Translations under genes and position numbers: made by a program
In this document: in pieces, positions 6,238 to 14,133 of the stretch
Numbering within the stretch: position 1 is the first letter of the stretch
Layout: the number at the start of each line of letters is the position of its first letter
The notes under the pieces: model-generated
Database searches by the model: none
The model's input: only the letters and a program-made list of their open reading frames with translations
What the model was told of the DNA's origin: nothing
DNA from: Puniceicoccales bacterium
GTDB taxonomy: Bacteria; Verrucomicrobiota; Verrucomicrobiia; Opitutales; JAIRLM01
Direction of reading: 5' to 3'
NCBI GenBank assembly: GCA_031258995.1
Contig: JAIRMB010000009.1
Coordinates: 1-14,205, forward strand
DNA: 14,205 bases

Positions 6238-7137
6238 ATGGCGTTGTACGCCTGTACGTTAGATCAAGAGCAAATGCGGAAATTGGAAAATTCCTGCGAG
6301 GCCAGCGGTTGGGAGTGCTACGACGTCCCGTTTGCGAATTTTGCCTACCGCGGCCCGAAAGTCAGTGTGGTGGCCTACCGATCTGGCAAGGTGGTGATAC
6401 AGGGCAAGGGCACGGAAGAATTTGTAAAGTACGTTTTGGAGCCGGAAATTGTTGGCGAATGTCGGGTCGGCTACGAAGATCTGCGCCATCCGGACTGGTT
6501 CCAGGAGCACGGTGGCATGGACGAATCCGGCAAAGGCGATCTCTTTGGTCCACTCGTATCCGCCTGCGTCATAGCCGGCGATAAGACCGTAAAAGGATGG
6601 CTGGCTGCGGGCGTGCGAGACTGTAAGGCCATCGGCCAAGACAAAAAAATTTTTGAACTGGATGGACTCATCCGCAGTAGCGAAGGGGCCGTCACTGAAG
6701 TTTTTTCGCTCAGCATGCGGAAGTACAATGAGCTCTACGGCGGATTTGGAGGAAATTTAAATCGTCTGCTAGCTTGGTATCACTCCAAAAGCCTTTCCAA
6801 CGCTTTACAGCGTAAGGCAGTTCCCCGTGTGTTATTGGACCAGTTTTCTACCAGGCCGCTCGTGCAGACCTATTTCCAAAACAGCGAAGTGACCATCGAA
6901 ATGCGGCCCAGGGCGGAAGAGGATCCGGTGGTCGCGGCAGCATCTATCGTTGCCAGAGCTGAATATTTGCGGGCCATGGAACGTTTGTCGGAGGCGGCCG
7001 GAGAAAAGCTACTTCGTGGAGCCAGCGCCGCCGTCCAGGAGCAGGCCCACGGTCTCGTCCGTCGACTGGGTGCAAATTCTTTCGGCGAATTCGCCAAATT
7101 GCACTTCAGCACAGCCCAACGGGCGCTCTTTTCTTAA
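6238..7137 (+). CDS. rnhC: Ribonuclease HIII
   Basis: Endonuclease that cuts the RNA strand of RNA-DNA hybrids, clearing primers and R-loops in the cytosol. The N-terminal 75 residues form the small substrate-binding domain that separates RNase HIII from HII (YRGPKVSVVAYRSGKVVIQG and GTEEFVKYVLEPEI). The catalytic domain opens with GGMDESGKGDLFGPLV, containing the acidic pair DE at residues 95-96. It continues with LLDQF (Asp 201) and EEDPVVAAASIVARAEYL (about 227-244). Length of 299 residues is normal. I prefer ATG 6238 because CGGAG sits six bases upstream; GTG 6223 would add five residues without a ribosome site. Divergent from the AsmA-like gene. RNase HIII is known from Firmicutes, Chlamydiae and relatives, in keeping with a PVC host. 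Confidence 0.95.
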   Translation: MALYACTLDQEQMRKLENSCEASGWECYDVPFANFAYRGPKVSVVAYRSGKVVIQGKGTEEFVKYVLEPEIVGECRVGYEDLRHPDWFQEHGGMDESGKGDLFGPLVSACVIAGDKTVKGWLAAGVRDCKAIGQDKKIFELDGLIRSSEGAVTEVFSLSMRKYNELYGGFGGNLNRLLAWYHSKSLSNALQRKAVPRVLLDQFSTRPLVQTYFQNSEVTIEMRPRAEEDPVVAAASIVARAEYLRAMERLSEAAGEKLLRGASAAVQEQAHGLVRRLGANSFGEFAKLHFSTAQRALFS

Positions 7138-7287
7138 TGGGAACCACTTCCGCATTCGAAATGCGCACCCGTGGCGATGTAGAAGTTGTGCCGTACGCAG
7201 GCAGGCCGCTACAATTCGAAAGCCGCCATCATGTAGTAGCCGTTGCAGCTAAAGTCGTACAATATCGCAACCGCCCAGGGAGGTACG

Positions 7288-7482
7288 ATGGGACATTTCG
7301 CATGCAGGTCCTGTGAATCCGGAAATGGGCCATCCAAATGCTTGGGGCAGATGGAAGGCCCGTCATTGACGGCGCGCACAAAAAAGTTCGCGCGCGGTAA
7401 TTTTTCGCAAACTAGGCCGCAGGCACTGCTCTGGGGCCGACGAGGGAAGCGGTGGTCACAACGTGATCCCGGAAGGCCCTAA
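7288..7482 (+). CDS. Candidate small Cys-containing protein (doubtful)
   Basis: This 64-residue frame begins MGHFACRSCES, with a CxxC pair and a third Cys at residue 18, and ends in a basic tail. A strong GGGAGG ribosome site (7278-7283) lies four bases before the ATG, and TACAAT (7258-7263) is placed like a -10. Against it, the last 70 bases overlap the opposite-strand gene ending at 7412, and the frame runs through a GC hairpin at 7372-7395. I recognise no family. Confidence 0.25.
   Translation: MGHFACRSCESGNGPSKCLGQMEGPSLTARTKKFARGNFSQTRPQALLWGRRGKRWSQRDPGRP
7372..7405 (+). terminator. Weak terminator-like hairpin between rnhC and the convergent gene
   Basis: GCGCGC (7372-7377) can pair with GCGCGC (7390-7395) over a 12-base loop. 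Five bases later there is a run of five T (7401-7405). The large loop and the gap before the T-run make it a weak candidate. Confidence 0.3.
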
Positions 7483-8968
7483 TGCGGCGCATGAGGCGAT
7501 CTTTAGCAGCGGTAACGCATTCATTGGCAGCGGCGATGGCCGTGTTCCGGGCGTTCGGATCCGCTTCGGTGTCGACGACAACGCGATCGCAGGCACGGAC
7601 GACGGCGAATGGATCCCCGGAGGCAAGCGCATCGTCCCAAGCGACGGCGACAACTTGTCTGGCAGCTCGTCTGGCTTCGTGCATTGCAAAAAATCTGCCG
7701 TTGGATTGGGCAAAGCTGTCGCCTTCACGAGTCGCCATTTGGGCCTGAAAAATTGTCTCATGGACGGCGACGAAGGCCTCGCGAATCGCTAAGAGATGGC
7801 GTTCTGTGCCATGGGGAAGAATCCGTAGGGCGACATTGACTCTCTCGACGCCGATGGACGGATAGAGTTGATTGGCAAGGTAAGCCTCAGCTTCGGCGTA
7901 GGCTCGCGCCGTATCGGGATTGATTGCGCATTCTGTCCATGCAAAATCAGCCCTCACGTCGGCTTCAATCTGTGCGCGGGAAAGAAAGGTATCCGCCACG
8001 GTCCCCGTGCACACTTCATGGACGAGCGTGACGGTCAGCGACGGAATGGGCCGGTTTCCATCCTCATCGTACACCAAGGACGCCAGGTCACGGCCATCAA
8101 CGGTCACATTGCCGGGATGATCCCGCATGGCTAAACGGTGGGCCATGATGACAGATTTGTCCATCTTTCGCTGCTGCACATCTGCCCGCGTGGAATAGGT
8201 AGCGAAAGGGTAGTAACGAAACAGAGTAACTGCCGGAGCTTTTCTGAAGAGAAAGGTCGTAGACAGTTCCGTTGGAACCGCAGGAACGCGAAGACTCGGC
8301 AAATCGAACTTGCGCACGTGGGCCAAGAGTGCAGTTGGAGACCAACTATCTGCCGCGACCGGCCGTAGGGGCGCCGCGAACCATAGCTCCGGACGCTGTC
8401 TGCTGTACCTGGCCGGCTGTTCGTAGTACGGTCCAAAGTCAGCCGCGTGCAACTTCGTCAATGCGACGGGAGAAAGTAACAGTGCAGGGTACAGGCATTC
8501 CATGGAGCCGTGGTCGATGTCGACCGGAACGGGAACTTCCACCAATCTCTCGCCGAATAACATGGGTCGATTAGCGAACTCCCTATCGCCAAAATGATAT
8601 ATGAGCCAGAAGTGGATAAAGGTCGTGCACGCGTTTACCGTATTTGGATCGTCCCAACGTAATCGCGTGCAATCTACGAACGGATTTGCATAGCTTCGAA
8701 AGCATATGAGCATCCGGCCGGCTATGCTGTTCGGATTGATTGGCGGCCGGCCGGTCAACGTTGTGACGCGGATCCGGAATGATGGGGTTTGGGTTACCTC
8801 AACTCCCGAGTAACCATTTTCCAGATCGATCGGCAATCCACAAATTTCCTGTGTCGTGAAAGGCCTTGGTGGACTGTCCGTCCCAAAGCAGCGCGTGAAA
8901 ATATCATTGGCAGCGCCGCAAAAAATTCCCAAACGAGGGCCTCTACTTTCTCGTATATGTGCTTCCAT
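7412..8968 (-). CDS. Hypothetical protein of 518 residues
   Basis: I do not recognise this protein. There is no signal peptide or membrane segment. The N-terminal 200 residues are mixed alpha/beta with many Pro and aromatic residues, such as HFWLIYHFGDREF near 119-131. The final 190 residues (from about 330) are Ala-, Arg- and Glu-rich and read as long helices, for example AEAEAYLANQLYP and MHEARRAARQVVAVAWDDAL. ATG 8968 is the first start, with no strong ribosome site, and the frame is open throughout. It is convergent with rnhC, and a hairpin at 9024-9051 lies in its upstream region. The length and steady codon use argue for a real gene; it may be lineage-restricted. Confidence 0.75.
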   Translation of the reverse strand: MEAHIRESRGPRLGIFCGAANDIFTRCFGTDSPPRPFTTQEICGLPIDLENGYSGVEVTQTPSFRIRVTTLTGRPPINPNSIAGRMLICFRSYANPFVDCTRLRWDDPNTVNACTTFIHFWLIYHFGDREFANRPMLFGERLVEVPVPVDIDHGSMECLYPALLLSPVALTKLHAADFGPYYEQPARYSRQRPELWFAAPLRPVAADSWSPTALLAHVRKFDLPSLRVPAVPTELSTTFLFRKAPAVTLFRYYPFATYSTRADVQQRKMDKSVIMAHRLAMRDHPGNVTVDGRDLASLVYDEDGNRPIPSLTVTLVHEVCTGTVADTFLSRAQIEADVRADFAWTECAINPDTARAYAEAEAYLANQLYPSIGVERVNVALRILPHGTERHLLAIREAFVAVHETIFQAQMATREGDSFAQSNGRFFAMHEARRAARQVVAVAWDDALASGDPFAVVRACDRVVVDTEADPNARNTAIAAANECVTAAKDRLMRRIRAFRDHVVTTASLVGPRAVPAA

Positions 8969-9023
8969 GCCTGGGAGCTAGGTACGCTAAGTTCGGGATA
9001 CAAGAAAAAACCGAATTTTTTTA

Positions 9024-9057
9024 CAATTCCTGCCGGCTAGGCCGGGAATTGATTTTT
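9024..9057 (+). terminator. Hairpin followed by T-run, upstream of the dnaE remnant
   Basis: CAATTCC (9024-9030) pairs with GGAATTG (9045-9051). Inside it CGGC pairs with GCCG round a TAG loop, with a three-base bulge. ATTTTTCTT follows at 9052-9060. The shape fits an intrinsic terminator on the plus strand, yet no plus-strand gene ends just before it. It may be a relic of a lost gene or part of the upstream region of the minus-strand gene at 8968. Confidence 0.4.
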
Positions 9058-9095
9058 CTTGCGGAACGGCAACAGGTTCGACTAAAGAGGGCCGT

Positions 9096-9257
9096 AGCCT
9101 TGTGGACGGCGCCTGTCGAATGGACCGACTTTGCGTCGGGGCGTTGGAATTGGGCATGGAGGCGCTGGCCATCGTGGACTACGGCAACCTTTACGGCGTA
9201 CCGCACTTTTGGGAAGCAACGGCTCAGATGGGATTGAAGCCCATCGTGGGCGTGGGA
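9096..9257 (+). pseudogene. dnaE: Remnant of the PHP domain of DNA polymerase III alpha subunit
   Basis: About 54 codons in one frame match the region after the first metal-binding motif of DnaE. They include SLVDGACRMDRLC, then ELGMEALAIVDYGNLYGV, then HFWEATAQMGLKPIVGVG. Typical DnaE proteins read SLLDGACR, then LGMPALAxTDHGNxYG, then KPIIGCE. The HxH motif that should precede SLLDGAC is gone, the D-H after the second motif is D-Y here, and the frame leads directly into the glycosyltransferase gene with no further polymerase sequence. Both ends are therefore broken. A full-length dnaE is expected elsewhere in the genome, since it is essential. The match is short but distinctive. Confidence 0.7.
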
Positions 9258-9306
9258 AGTCTGCGTCCTCGGAATCTTGGTCGTGATTTAGCGGTGGAGA
9301 AAGAAA

Positions 9307-10344
9307 ATGAAAAAAAGGACGATTCTAGGATTTTTGCTGCTGGCCGGCTCCGCGATGGCCGTTCCTCGGCCGCCGAAAGTATCCATCTGCGTGCCAGTCT
9401 ACAACGTGGAGTCCTGGCTGCCGGCGGCACTGGATAGCGCGTTGGAGCAGTCCCTAAAAGATATCGAAATCGTTTGCGTGGACGACGGCTCCACGGACGG
9501 CAGCCTGGCCATTCTCCAAAAGTATGCCGCGAAAGACCCGCGCGTTAAGGTGCTAGAAAATGGAAAAAATCGAGGGACGCTCTACGCCCGAGTTCGGGCG
9601 GCTCTCGCGACGGAGGGCGACTACGTCCTTTGGCTCGATCCGGACGATGAGCTGTTCCCCGACATCGCTCGCCTCGCCTACGAAAAGGCCGAAGAGACTG
9701 GAGCGGAGGTTGTCATTTTTTCCTATGAGGTTCGGCGGCGCGGGAAAACGCGGTGGGTGCCATTGCCCGACTACCTCCCAGGTCGGCAGCCCGGCAGTGA
9801 TATTCTCGACCTGCTTGCACAGCAAAAAATTACCTGGAATCTCTACAACAAGCTCTGGAGTGGCATCTTAACCAGGGCTGTGGCCACAGAACTGAAGCCC
9901 TTTGTCCAAAGCCGCCACGTCATAACGGCGGAAGACCTGCTCTTTTTCTGGTTGACTGCGCGACAGACGGATAGCTACGCACTTTTGCCGTCCGTTGGCT
10001 ATCTCTATTGGGCAGACAGGGGGGCCGCCGCCCGAAAAATCGGCGATGTGGCTTTTCGAAGGAAGTACATTTCTGACATTTCTGCCGTAATCGGGAAAAT
10101 CTTTTCGGGCGAGGAGACCGACGTCGACCGGCGCCGGGCGGAGCAGACGTTGCGGGCCGGAGAGGCTAACATGTTCCGCCAAATCACCAGTCTTCCGGAA
10201 CGGGAAAGCTGGGCCGCCTTCCAGGAATACCTGGCCGCTTTTCCCGCCGACGTGCGCGAACGGGTCCGGGATGCCATGGCGCGCTTTAATCCTCAGTGGT
10301 ACGGAGCTTGGCGGGCAGCGAAAGCCCTTTTCGACCCGGAATGA
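9307..10344 (+). CDS. Family 2 glycosyltransferase with N-terminal signal peptide
   Basis: This 345-residue protein contains a GT-A fold glycosyltransferase domain starting at residue 24 (KVSICVPVYNVESWLPAALD). It has the nucleotide-binding VCVDDGSTDGS (57-66), the metal-binding LDPDDELFPD (110-119) and a later EDLLFFW segment. The first 18 residues, MKKRTILGFLLLAGSAMA, look like a textbook Sec signal peptide with cleavage after AMA. This is unusual because GT2 enzymes normally use nucleotide sugars in the cytosol. ATG 9307 has GGAG seven bases upstream, so this start is well supported. The next in-frame ATG is at residue 17, and using it would remove most of the hydrophobic core. It follows the dnaE remnant and converges with pgk, 45 bp apart. 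The donor and acceptor are not readable. The protein may be periplasmic, secreted, or anchored by an uncleaved segment. Confidence 0.88.
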   Translation: MKKRTILGFLLLAGSAMAVPRPPKVSICVPVYNVESWLPAALDSALEQSLKDIEIVCVDDGSTDGSLAILQKYAAKDPRVKVLENGKNRGTLYARVRAALATEGDYVLWLDPDDELFPDIARLAYEKAEETGAEVVIFSYEVRRRGKTRWVPLPDYLPGRQPGSDILDLLAQQKITWNLYNKLWSGILTRAVATELKPFVQSRHVITAEDLLFFWLTARQTDSYALLPSVGYLYWADRGAAARKIGDVAFRRKYISDISAVIGKIFSGEETDVDRRRAEQTLRAGEANMFRQITSLPERESWAAFQEYLAAFPADVRERVRDAMARFNPQWYGAWRAAKALFDPE

Positions 10345-10389
10345 AAAGGCCGCCCTGGGCACTTACTCTCTTACGGAGCGATTCTATGC

Positions 10390-11592
10390 CTAGGCGGACA
10401 TCCTATTGAGAACCGCCACGCCGGGCAGCTCCTTCCCTTCCAGGAACTCCAAGCTGGCACCGCCGCCGGTGCTGATAAAGGTGATATCGCCGGCCCGGCC
10501 GCTGCGGTTGAGGGCTTCGATGGAATCACCTCCGCCAACGATGGATAGGGCTTTAGAGTCGGCGATAAATTTCGCAACGGCGAAGGTGCCTTCCGCGCAG
10601 GAAGGAATTTCCGCAATGCCCATGGGCCCGTTCCAAAGGACCGTTTGGGCGCTCTCGATGGCTCGGCCAAAGGCGCCAATTGTTTTGGGGCCGATGTCCA
10701 CCCCTTGCCAACCGGCCGGAATGGGTCCGGCAACGGTCCGCAGTTCCCCTACGGACCGCTTCGCAAAGTCTAGACGGTCCGTGCACCGCGTATCCACGGG
10801 AAGCAGCAGCTGCACACCCTTCTCTTCCGCTTTCCGGATGGCGCAGAGGGCGTCTTCGAGTCGGCCCGGCTCCGCGGGGCTATTGCCGACCGATTCGCCG
10901 CGGGCCAGCTGAAAGGTATAGGCCATGGCGCCACCGATGAGCATGCGGTCGCAGCGGTCCAAAAGGGCGTCGATGACGCCGATTTTATCGCTCACCTTCG
11001 CGCCGCCCAGGACTACGGCGAAGGGCCGTTTCGGATCGCCGGTCCTGTTCCCTAAAAATTCCAATTCTTTCTGCATCAGGAATCCGGCCACTTTGACGGG
11101 CAGCAGAGCGGGCACGCCCACGGTGGAGGCGTGGGCCCGATGGGCCGTCCCAAAAGCATCATTTACGTAGACGTCGCCGTAGCAGGCCAGCTGGGCCGCA
11201 AATTTCGGATCATTGGCCTCCTCGCCCGCGTAGAATCGCAGATTTTCCAATAGGACGACGGAGCCCTCGTCCAACTCGTCGATAGTCCTTGCCACGTCCA
11301 CACCCAGGCAGTCGTCAAGAAACAGCACGGGACGACTCAGCATTGCAGAAAGTTCTTGGGCAACGGATCGAAGCGAGTACTTAGGGTTCTTCTGTCCATT
11401 GGGCCGGCCCAGGTGGCTCATCAGGAGCACCTTCGCCGATTGACCGAGTAAATAGTGAATCGTGGGCAGGGCTGCGCGGATGCGACTACCGTCGGCGACC
11501 TTCCCTTCTTCAAGGGGCACATTAAAATCCACCCGTACGAGCACGCGCTTTTCCCGCACGTCCGCGTCAGCAATCGTCTGTAGCCGTTTCAT
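10390..11592 (-). CDS. pgk: Phosphoglycerate kinase
   Basis: Transfers phosphate from 1,3-bisphosphoglycerate to ADP in glycolysis, in the cytosol. The 400-residue length is typical of bacterial enzymes. Clear motifs run in order: VLVRVDFNVPLEEGKVADGSR (N-terminal signature), LLMSHLGRPNG, VLLENLRFYAGEEANDPKFA, VYVNDAFGTAHRAHAS, VVLGGAKVSDKIGVI, WNGPMGI, and SIVGGGDSIEALNR with STGGGASLEFLEGKELPG at the C-terminus. ATG 11592 matches the family start (MKRLQTI). No strong ribosome site is visible, and the candidate promoter would leave a very short leader. It stands alone here, without gap or tpi next to it, and is divergent from an AT-rich orphan gene. Confidence 0.98.
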   Translation of the reverse strand: MKRLQTIADADVREKRVLVRVDFNVPLEEGKVADGSRIRAALPTIHYLLGQSAKVLLMSHLGRPNGQKNPKYSLRSVAQELSAMLSRPVLFLDDCLGVDVARTIDELDEGSVVLLENLRFYAGEEANDPKFAAQLACYGDVYVNDAFGTAHRAHASTVGVPALLPVKVAGFLMQKELEFLGNRTGDPKRPFAVVLGGAKVSDKIGVIDALLDRCDRMLIGGAMAYTFQLARGESVGNSPAEPGRLEDALCAIRKAEEKGVQLLLPVDTRCTDRLDFAKRSVGELRTVAGPIPAGWQGVDIGPKTIGAFGRAIESAQTVLWNGPMGIAEIPSCAEGTFAVAKFIADSKALSIVGGGDSIEALNRSGRAGDITFISTGGGASLEFLEGKELPGVAVLNRMSA

Positions 11593-11602
11593 ATGACGGC
11601 GG

Positions 11603-11630
11603 AGTCTATGCGCAGGCGGCTTTCCGTCAA
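11603..11630 (-). promoter_or_regulatory. pgk: Candidate pgk promoter
   Basis: On the minus strand TTGACG (11630-11625) and TAGACT (11608-11603) are separated by 16 bases, a good sigma-70 layout. The implied start near 11596 would give an almost leaderless pgk mRNA. Confidence 0.4.
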
Positions 11631-11698
11631 GGCCTTTCGCATCACAGCCGCTAAGACTTTTGAGGCTTTGGCGCCCATGCGATACAAAGGTTCTGCGT

Positions 11699-11722
11699 CT
11701 CGCGACATCGCAGCGAAGCGAG
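11699..11722. repeat. Inverted repeat in the pgk/orphan divergent region
   Basis: CTCGC (11699-11703) pairs with GCGAG (11718-11722) across a 14-base loop. The loop and right arm contain AGCGAAGC, the same core as the inverted repeat at 3503-3527. Like that one, it sits some 50-75 bases before an AT-rich plus-strand orphan gene. Confidence 0.35.
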
Positions 11723-11732
11723 TTACAATAAT

Positions 11733-11760
11733 TTGGCGATTTTTGAATTTCATTTAAAAT
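11733..11760 (+). promoter_or_regulatory. Candidate promoter of the orphan gene at 11770
   Basis: TTGGCG (11733-11738) and TAAAAT (11755-11760) are 16 bases apart in an AT-rich stretch. The -10 ends nine bases before the ATG, so transcription would begin about at the start codon. No ribosome site is present. Confidence 0.35.
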
Positions 11761-11769
11761 AGCTTTGTC

Positions 11770-12612
11770 ATGGCGGAGCCTATAGTGCCATTAAGCTTTT
11801 CTTCTCAGCCGTTGCCGCCTAGTGGAAATAGACTGGCTGCACCGTCTTCGGAAAATGCACAGTCAGCAAATACCGCTCCTACAGAGCCTGACAAGGTTAA
11901 GGGAGTAAAGGATGCCATTGCTAGCCTATCTCGCACGGGTCAACTGAGTCCAGGTCTGCGCTGGCGCATGGGAAGATCCGTCGAACTTAGTACCTTACAA
12001 TGTCTTTTGATCTTTTTGGGCACAAAATGGCTATTGGAGTACCTAAATGAAAGCAATGTCGACGCACTAACGACCGCATATACTGATATGATTCATCTCG
12101 CTCCGAACGGGAAAGTTTACGTGCGAAACATAATAAGCCACAAAGGAAATAAAATTTGCCAATGGACACATGCAGATGTTTGCTTGGAGCAAAAACTCGC
12201 CCCAAATGGGCAACTCTTTCGTAGGAGAACGCTTTCCTTTCATGAGCGTGGCAGTTTCATAGAATTAGTTAGAAAAATGGATCCAAGCGTTCGAGCTAAC
12301 GCTAGTGGTGTAACGATTAGGCGATGGAGTCGCGCCCTACGACGTGACGAAGTTGCCATCGCCAGATTCCAGGATGGTTATAGGATCAACTGGAGCGATA
12401 TAAAGATTGGGCCATTAATTAAAAATGGAACTATTTATAAAAACATTATTTGCATCTACTTGCCCCTACCCGCAAAAAATATAAGTGTGTCCTGGGAACT
12501 CGTAGAGGGGAATGGGAATGTTGGACGGCTAACGAATCCGCCAGCGGAAACACAGTCTATTCTAATGCCGGATACGGGTACGTTTCAATTTTTTGGGTCA
12601 CCAAGAAATTGA
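11770..12612 (+). CDS. Hypothetical protein, AT-rich orphan with Ser/Pro-rich N-terminus
   Basis: I do not recognise this 280-residue protein. Residues 1-42 are rich in Ser, Pro, Ala, Asn and Thr and look disordered. There is no Sec signal peptide. A hydrophobic helix (about 72-90, LSTLQCLLIFLGTKWLLEYL) follows. The middle holds two related segments, HLAPNGKVYVRN and KLAPNGQLFRRR, suggesting an internal repeat of beta type. The C-terminal half is strand-like with WSDIKIGPLIKNG. Composition is clearly more AT-rich than the adjacent pgk and CoA-transferase genes, which suggests transfer or relaxed selection. The gene is divergent from pgk and ends 24 bp from the convergent CoA-transferase. A flexible, polar N-terminus also occurs in type III effectors, but this alone is weak evidence. 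Confidence 0.72.
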   Translation: MAEPIVPLSFSSQPLPPSGNRLAAPSSENAQSANTAPTEPDKVKGVKDAIASLSRTGQLSPGLRWRMGRSVELSTLQCLLIFLGTKWLLEYLNESNVDALTTAYTDMIHLAPNGKVYVRNIISHKGNKICQWTHADVCLEQKLAPNGQLFRRRTLSFHERGSFIELVRKMDPSVRANASGVTIRRWSRALRRDEVAIARFQDGYRINWSDIKIGPLIKNGTIYKNIICIYLPLPAKNISVSWELVEGNGNVGRLTNPPAETQSILMPDTGTFQFFGSPRN

Positions 12613-12636
12613 AAAAACAAGCGGGCCCGATCTTTC

Positions 12637-14133
12637 TCAACCTCCCTCCGTCGGCCGCATGGAGCCCTTCTCCCGGTAGGCGCTGTGAACGTCGAAGGCC
12701 CTACGGATGTCTAATCCCACGCGGCCTTCGGCGCCCCGATCGAGATAGTCCCGCAGCAGCGGCTGGAAGTCCGGATGGGCACAGCGCTCGATGATGAGCC
12801 GAGCCCGTTCCCGTGGTCCCCGCCCCCGCAGATCCGCCACGCCCCGCTCCGTCACGAAGATTTGCGTGTCGTGCTCCGTATGGTCTACGTGGGAGCAGAG
12901 CGGCACGATACAGCTGATCGCACCGCCTTTAGCGGTCGAAGGGGTTGCAAAGATGGAAATGTAGCAGTTGCGGGCAAAATCACCGGAACCGCCGATGCCG
13001 TTAACCAGATGAGATCCGCACACGTGGGTGCTGTTGACATTGCCCCAAATGTCCACCTCCAGGGCCGTGATAATGCCGATCAGTCCGAGCCGCCGAATGA
13101 TTTCCGGATGATTGGTAATTTCCTGGGGCCGAAGCACCAACTTCTTACGGTAGGTGGGTAGGTGATCGTAGATGCGGCGGAGGACGGCGGGCGAAACGGC
13201 GAGGCCGGCACTGCTGGCAAAGCGGATGCGGCCCGACTCGATGCCGTCAAAGACCGTATCTTGCAGCACTTCTGAATACATGTCGAAGGGGGGAAAGGCT
13301 TGGTCGGCGCAGAGGGCTCCCATAAGCGCGTTGGAAACGTTCCCTACGCCCGCCTGGAGCGGCAGGAAAGACTCAGGGATTCGGCCTGCTAGTCGTTCAT
13401 CGAGAAGAAATTGTACAATATTTTCGCCGATTTGGCGGCTCGTTGCGTCGATGGCCTGGAAAGGCACGGGCGCGTCCGGCACGTCCGTGCGGACCACAGC
13501 CACCACTTTCGCCGGATCCACTTTCATGAGAGTGGATCCGATCCGATCCGACGCCCGATAGATGGGAATCTCCCGCGTGAGGGGCGGCGGCGAAAGCTCA
13601 TAGATGTCGTGCAGACCTTCCAGCGAGTCAGGATGGTAGGAATTGACTTCGACGATGATAGATTTGGCCATGCGCGCAAAAGTGGGCACGGGGCCGACGG
13701 CGCTGGTGAGCAGCACGTGGCCTTCCCGGGACAGAGCCGCCGCTTCAAAAATGGCGAAGTCGATGGTCCCCAGCACGCCGTTCTTCAGCAGCGGCATCAT
13801 GCTGGACAGGTGCATGTCCACGAACTCCACGGAACGCTCATTGATCTGCTTCCGGAGCAGTTCGCTGGACTGGTAGGGGGTCCGGTAGGAGATGGCACCT
13901 ACCGCTGCCAACGCGTCGTCCACGTTTGCGTCCGTGGAAGCGCCGGCAAGAACCCGGATCCGAAAGGGCTCTCCACCTTTCTCGCCGCGGATTCGCTCTG
14001 CCAAGGCACGCGTGACCGCCTTCACGGAGCCTGCAGCGGTAAATCCGCCAACGGCAATAGTTTGGCCGGACCGAATAAAAGAAGCGGCTTCCTCGGAGGA
14101 AACGGTCGGGAAGGGAAGGCTATGGAAATGCAC
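12637..14133 (-). CDS. Acetyl-CoA hydrolase/CoA-transferase, probably succinyl-CoA:acetate CoA-transferase
   Basis: This 498-residue enzyme belongs to the class I CoA-transferase branch that includes AarC, Cat1 and ScpC. These move CoA between succinate and acetate in an altered TCA cycle or in fermentation. Seen in order are the N-terminal GQTIAVGGFTAAGSVKAV (23-40), the oxyanion-type loop LQAGVGNVSNALMGAL (259-274), and MYSEVLQD with E288 at the place of the catalytic Glu (294 in AarC). Later come GNVNSTHVCGSHLVNGIGGS, GDFARNCYISIF and TERGVADLRG. Length is normal. The start is GTG 14133, preceded by GGAAAC; no ATG lies upstream in frame within the window. It is convergent with the orphan gene. 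Substrate preference within the family is inferred from the motif match, not proved. Confidence 0.9.
   Translation of the reverse strand: MHFHSLPFPTVSSEEAASFIRSGQTIAVGGFTAAGSVKAVTRALAERIRGEKGGEPFRIRVLAGASTDANVDDALAAVGAISYRTPYQSSELLRKQINERSVEFVDMHLSSMMPLLKNGVLGTIDFAIFEAAALSREGHVLLTSAVGPVPTFARMAKSIIVEVNSYHPDSLEGLHDIYELSPPPLTREIPIYRASDRIGSTLMKVDPAKVVAVVRTDVPDAPVPFQAIDATSRQIGENIVQFLLDERLAGRIPESFLPLQAGVGNVSNALMGALCADQAFPPFDMYSEVLQDTVFDGIESGRIRFASSAGLAVSPAVLRRIYDHLPTYRKKLVLRPQEITNHPEIIRRLGLIGIITALEVDIWGNVNSTHVCGSHLVNGIGGSGDFARNCYISIFATPSTAKGGAISCIVPLCSHVDHTEHDTQIFVTERGVADLRGRGPRERARLIIERCAHPDFQPLLRDYLDRGAEGRVGLDIRRAFDVHSAYREKGSMRPTEGG

Noticed and set aside
7151..7165. CGCATT-CGA-AATGCG hairpin just after rnhC
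   Set aside because: The stem is perfect but only six pairs with no T-run; it could be a processing site or chance.
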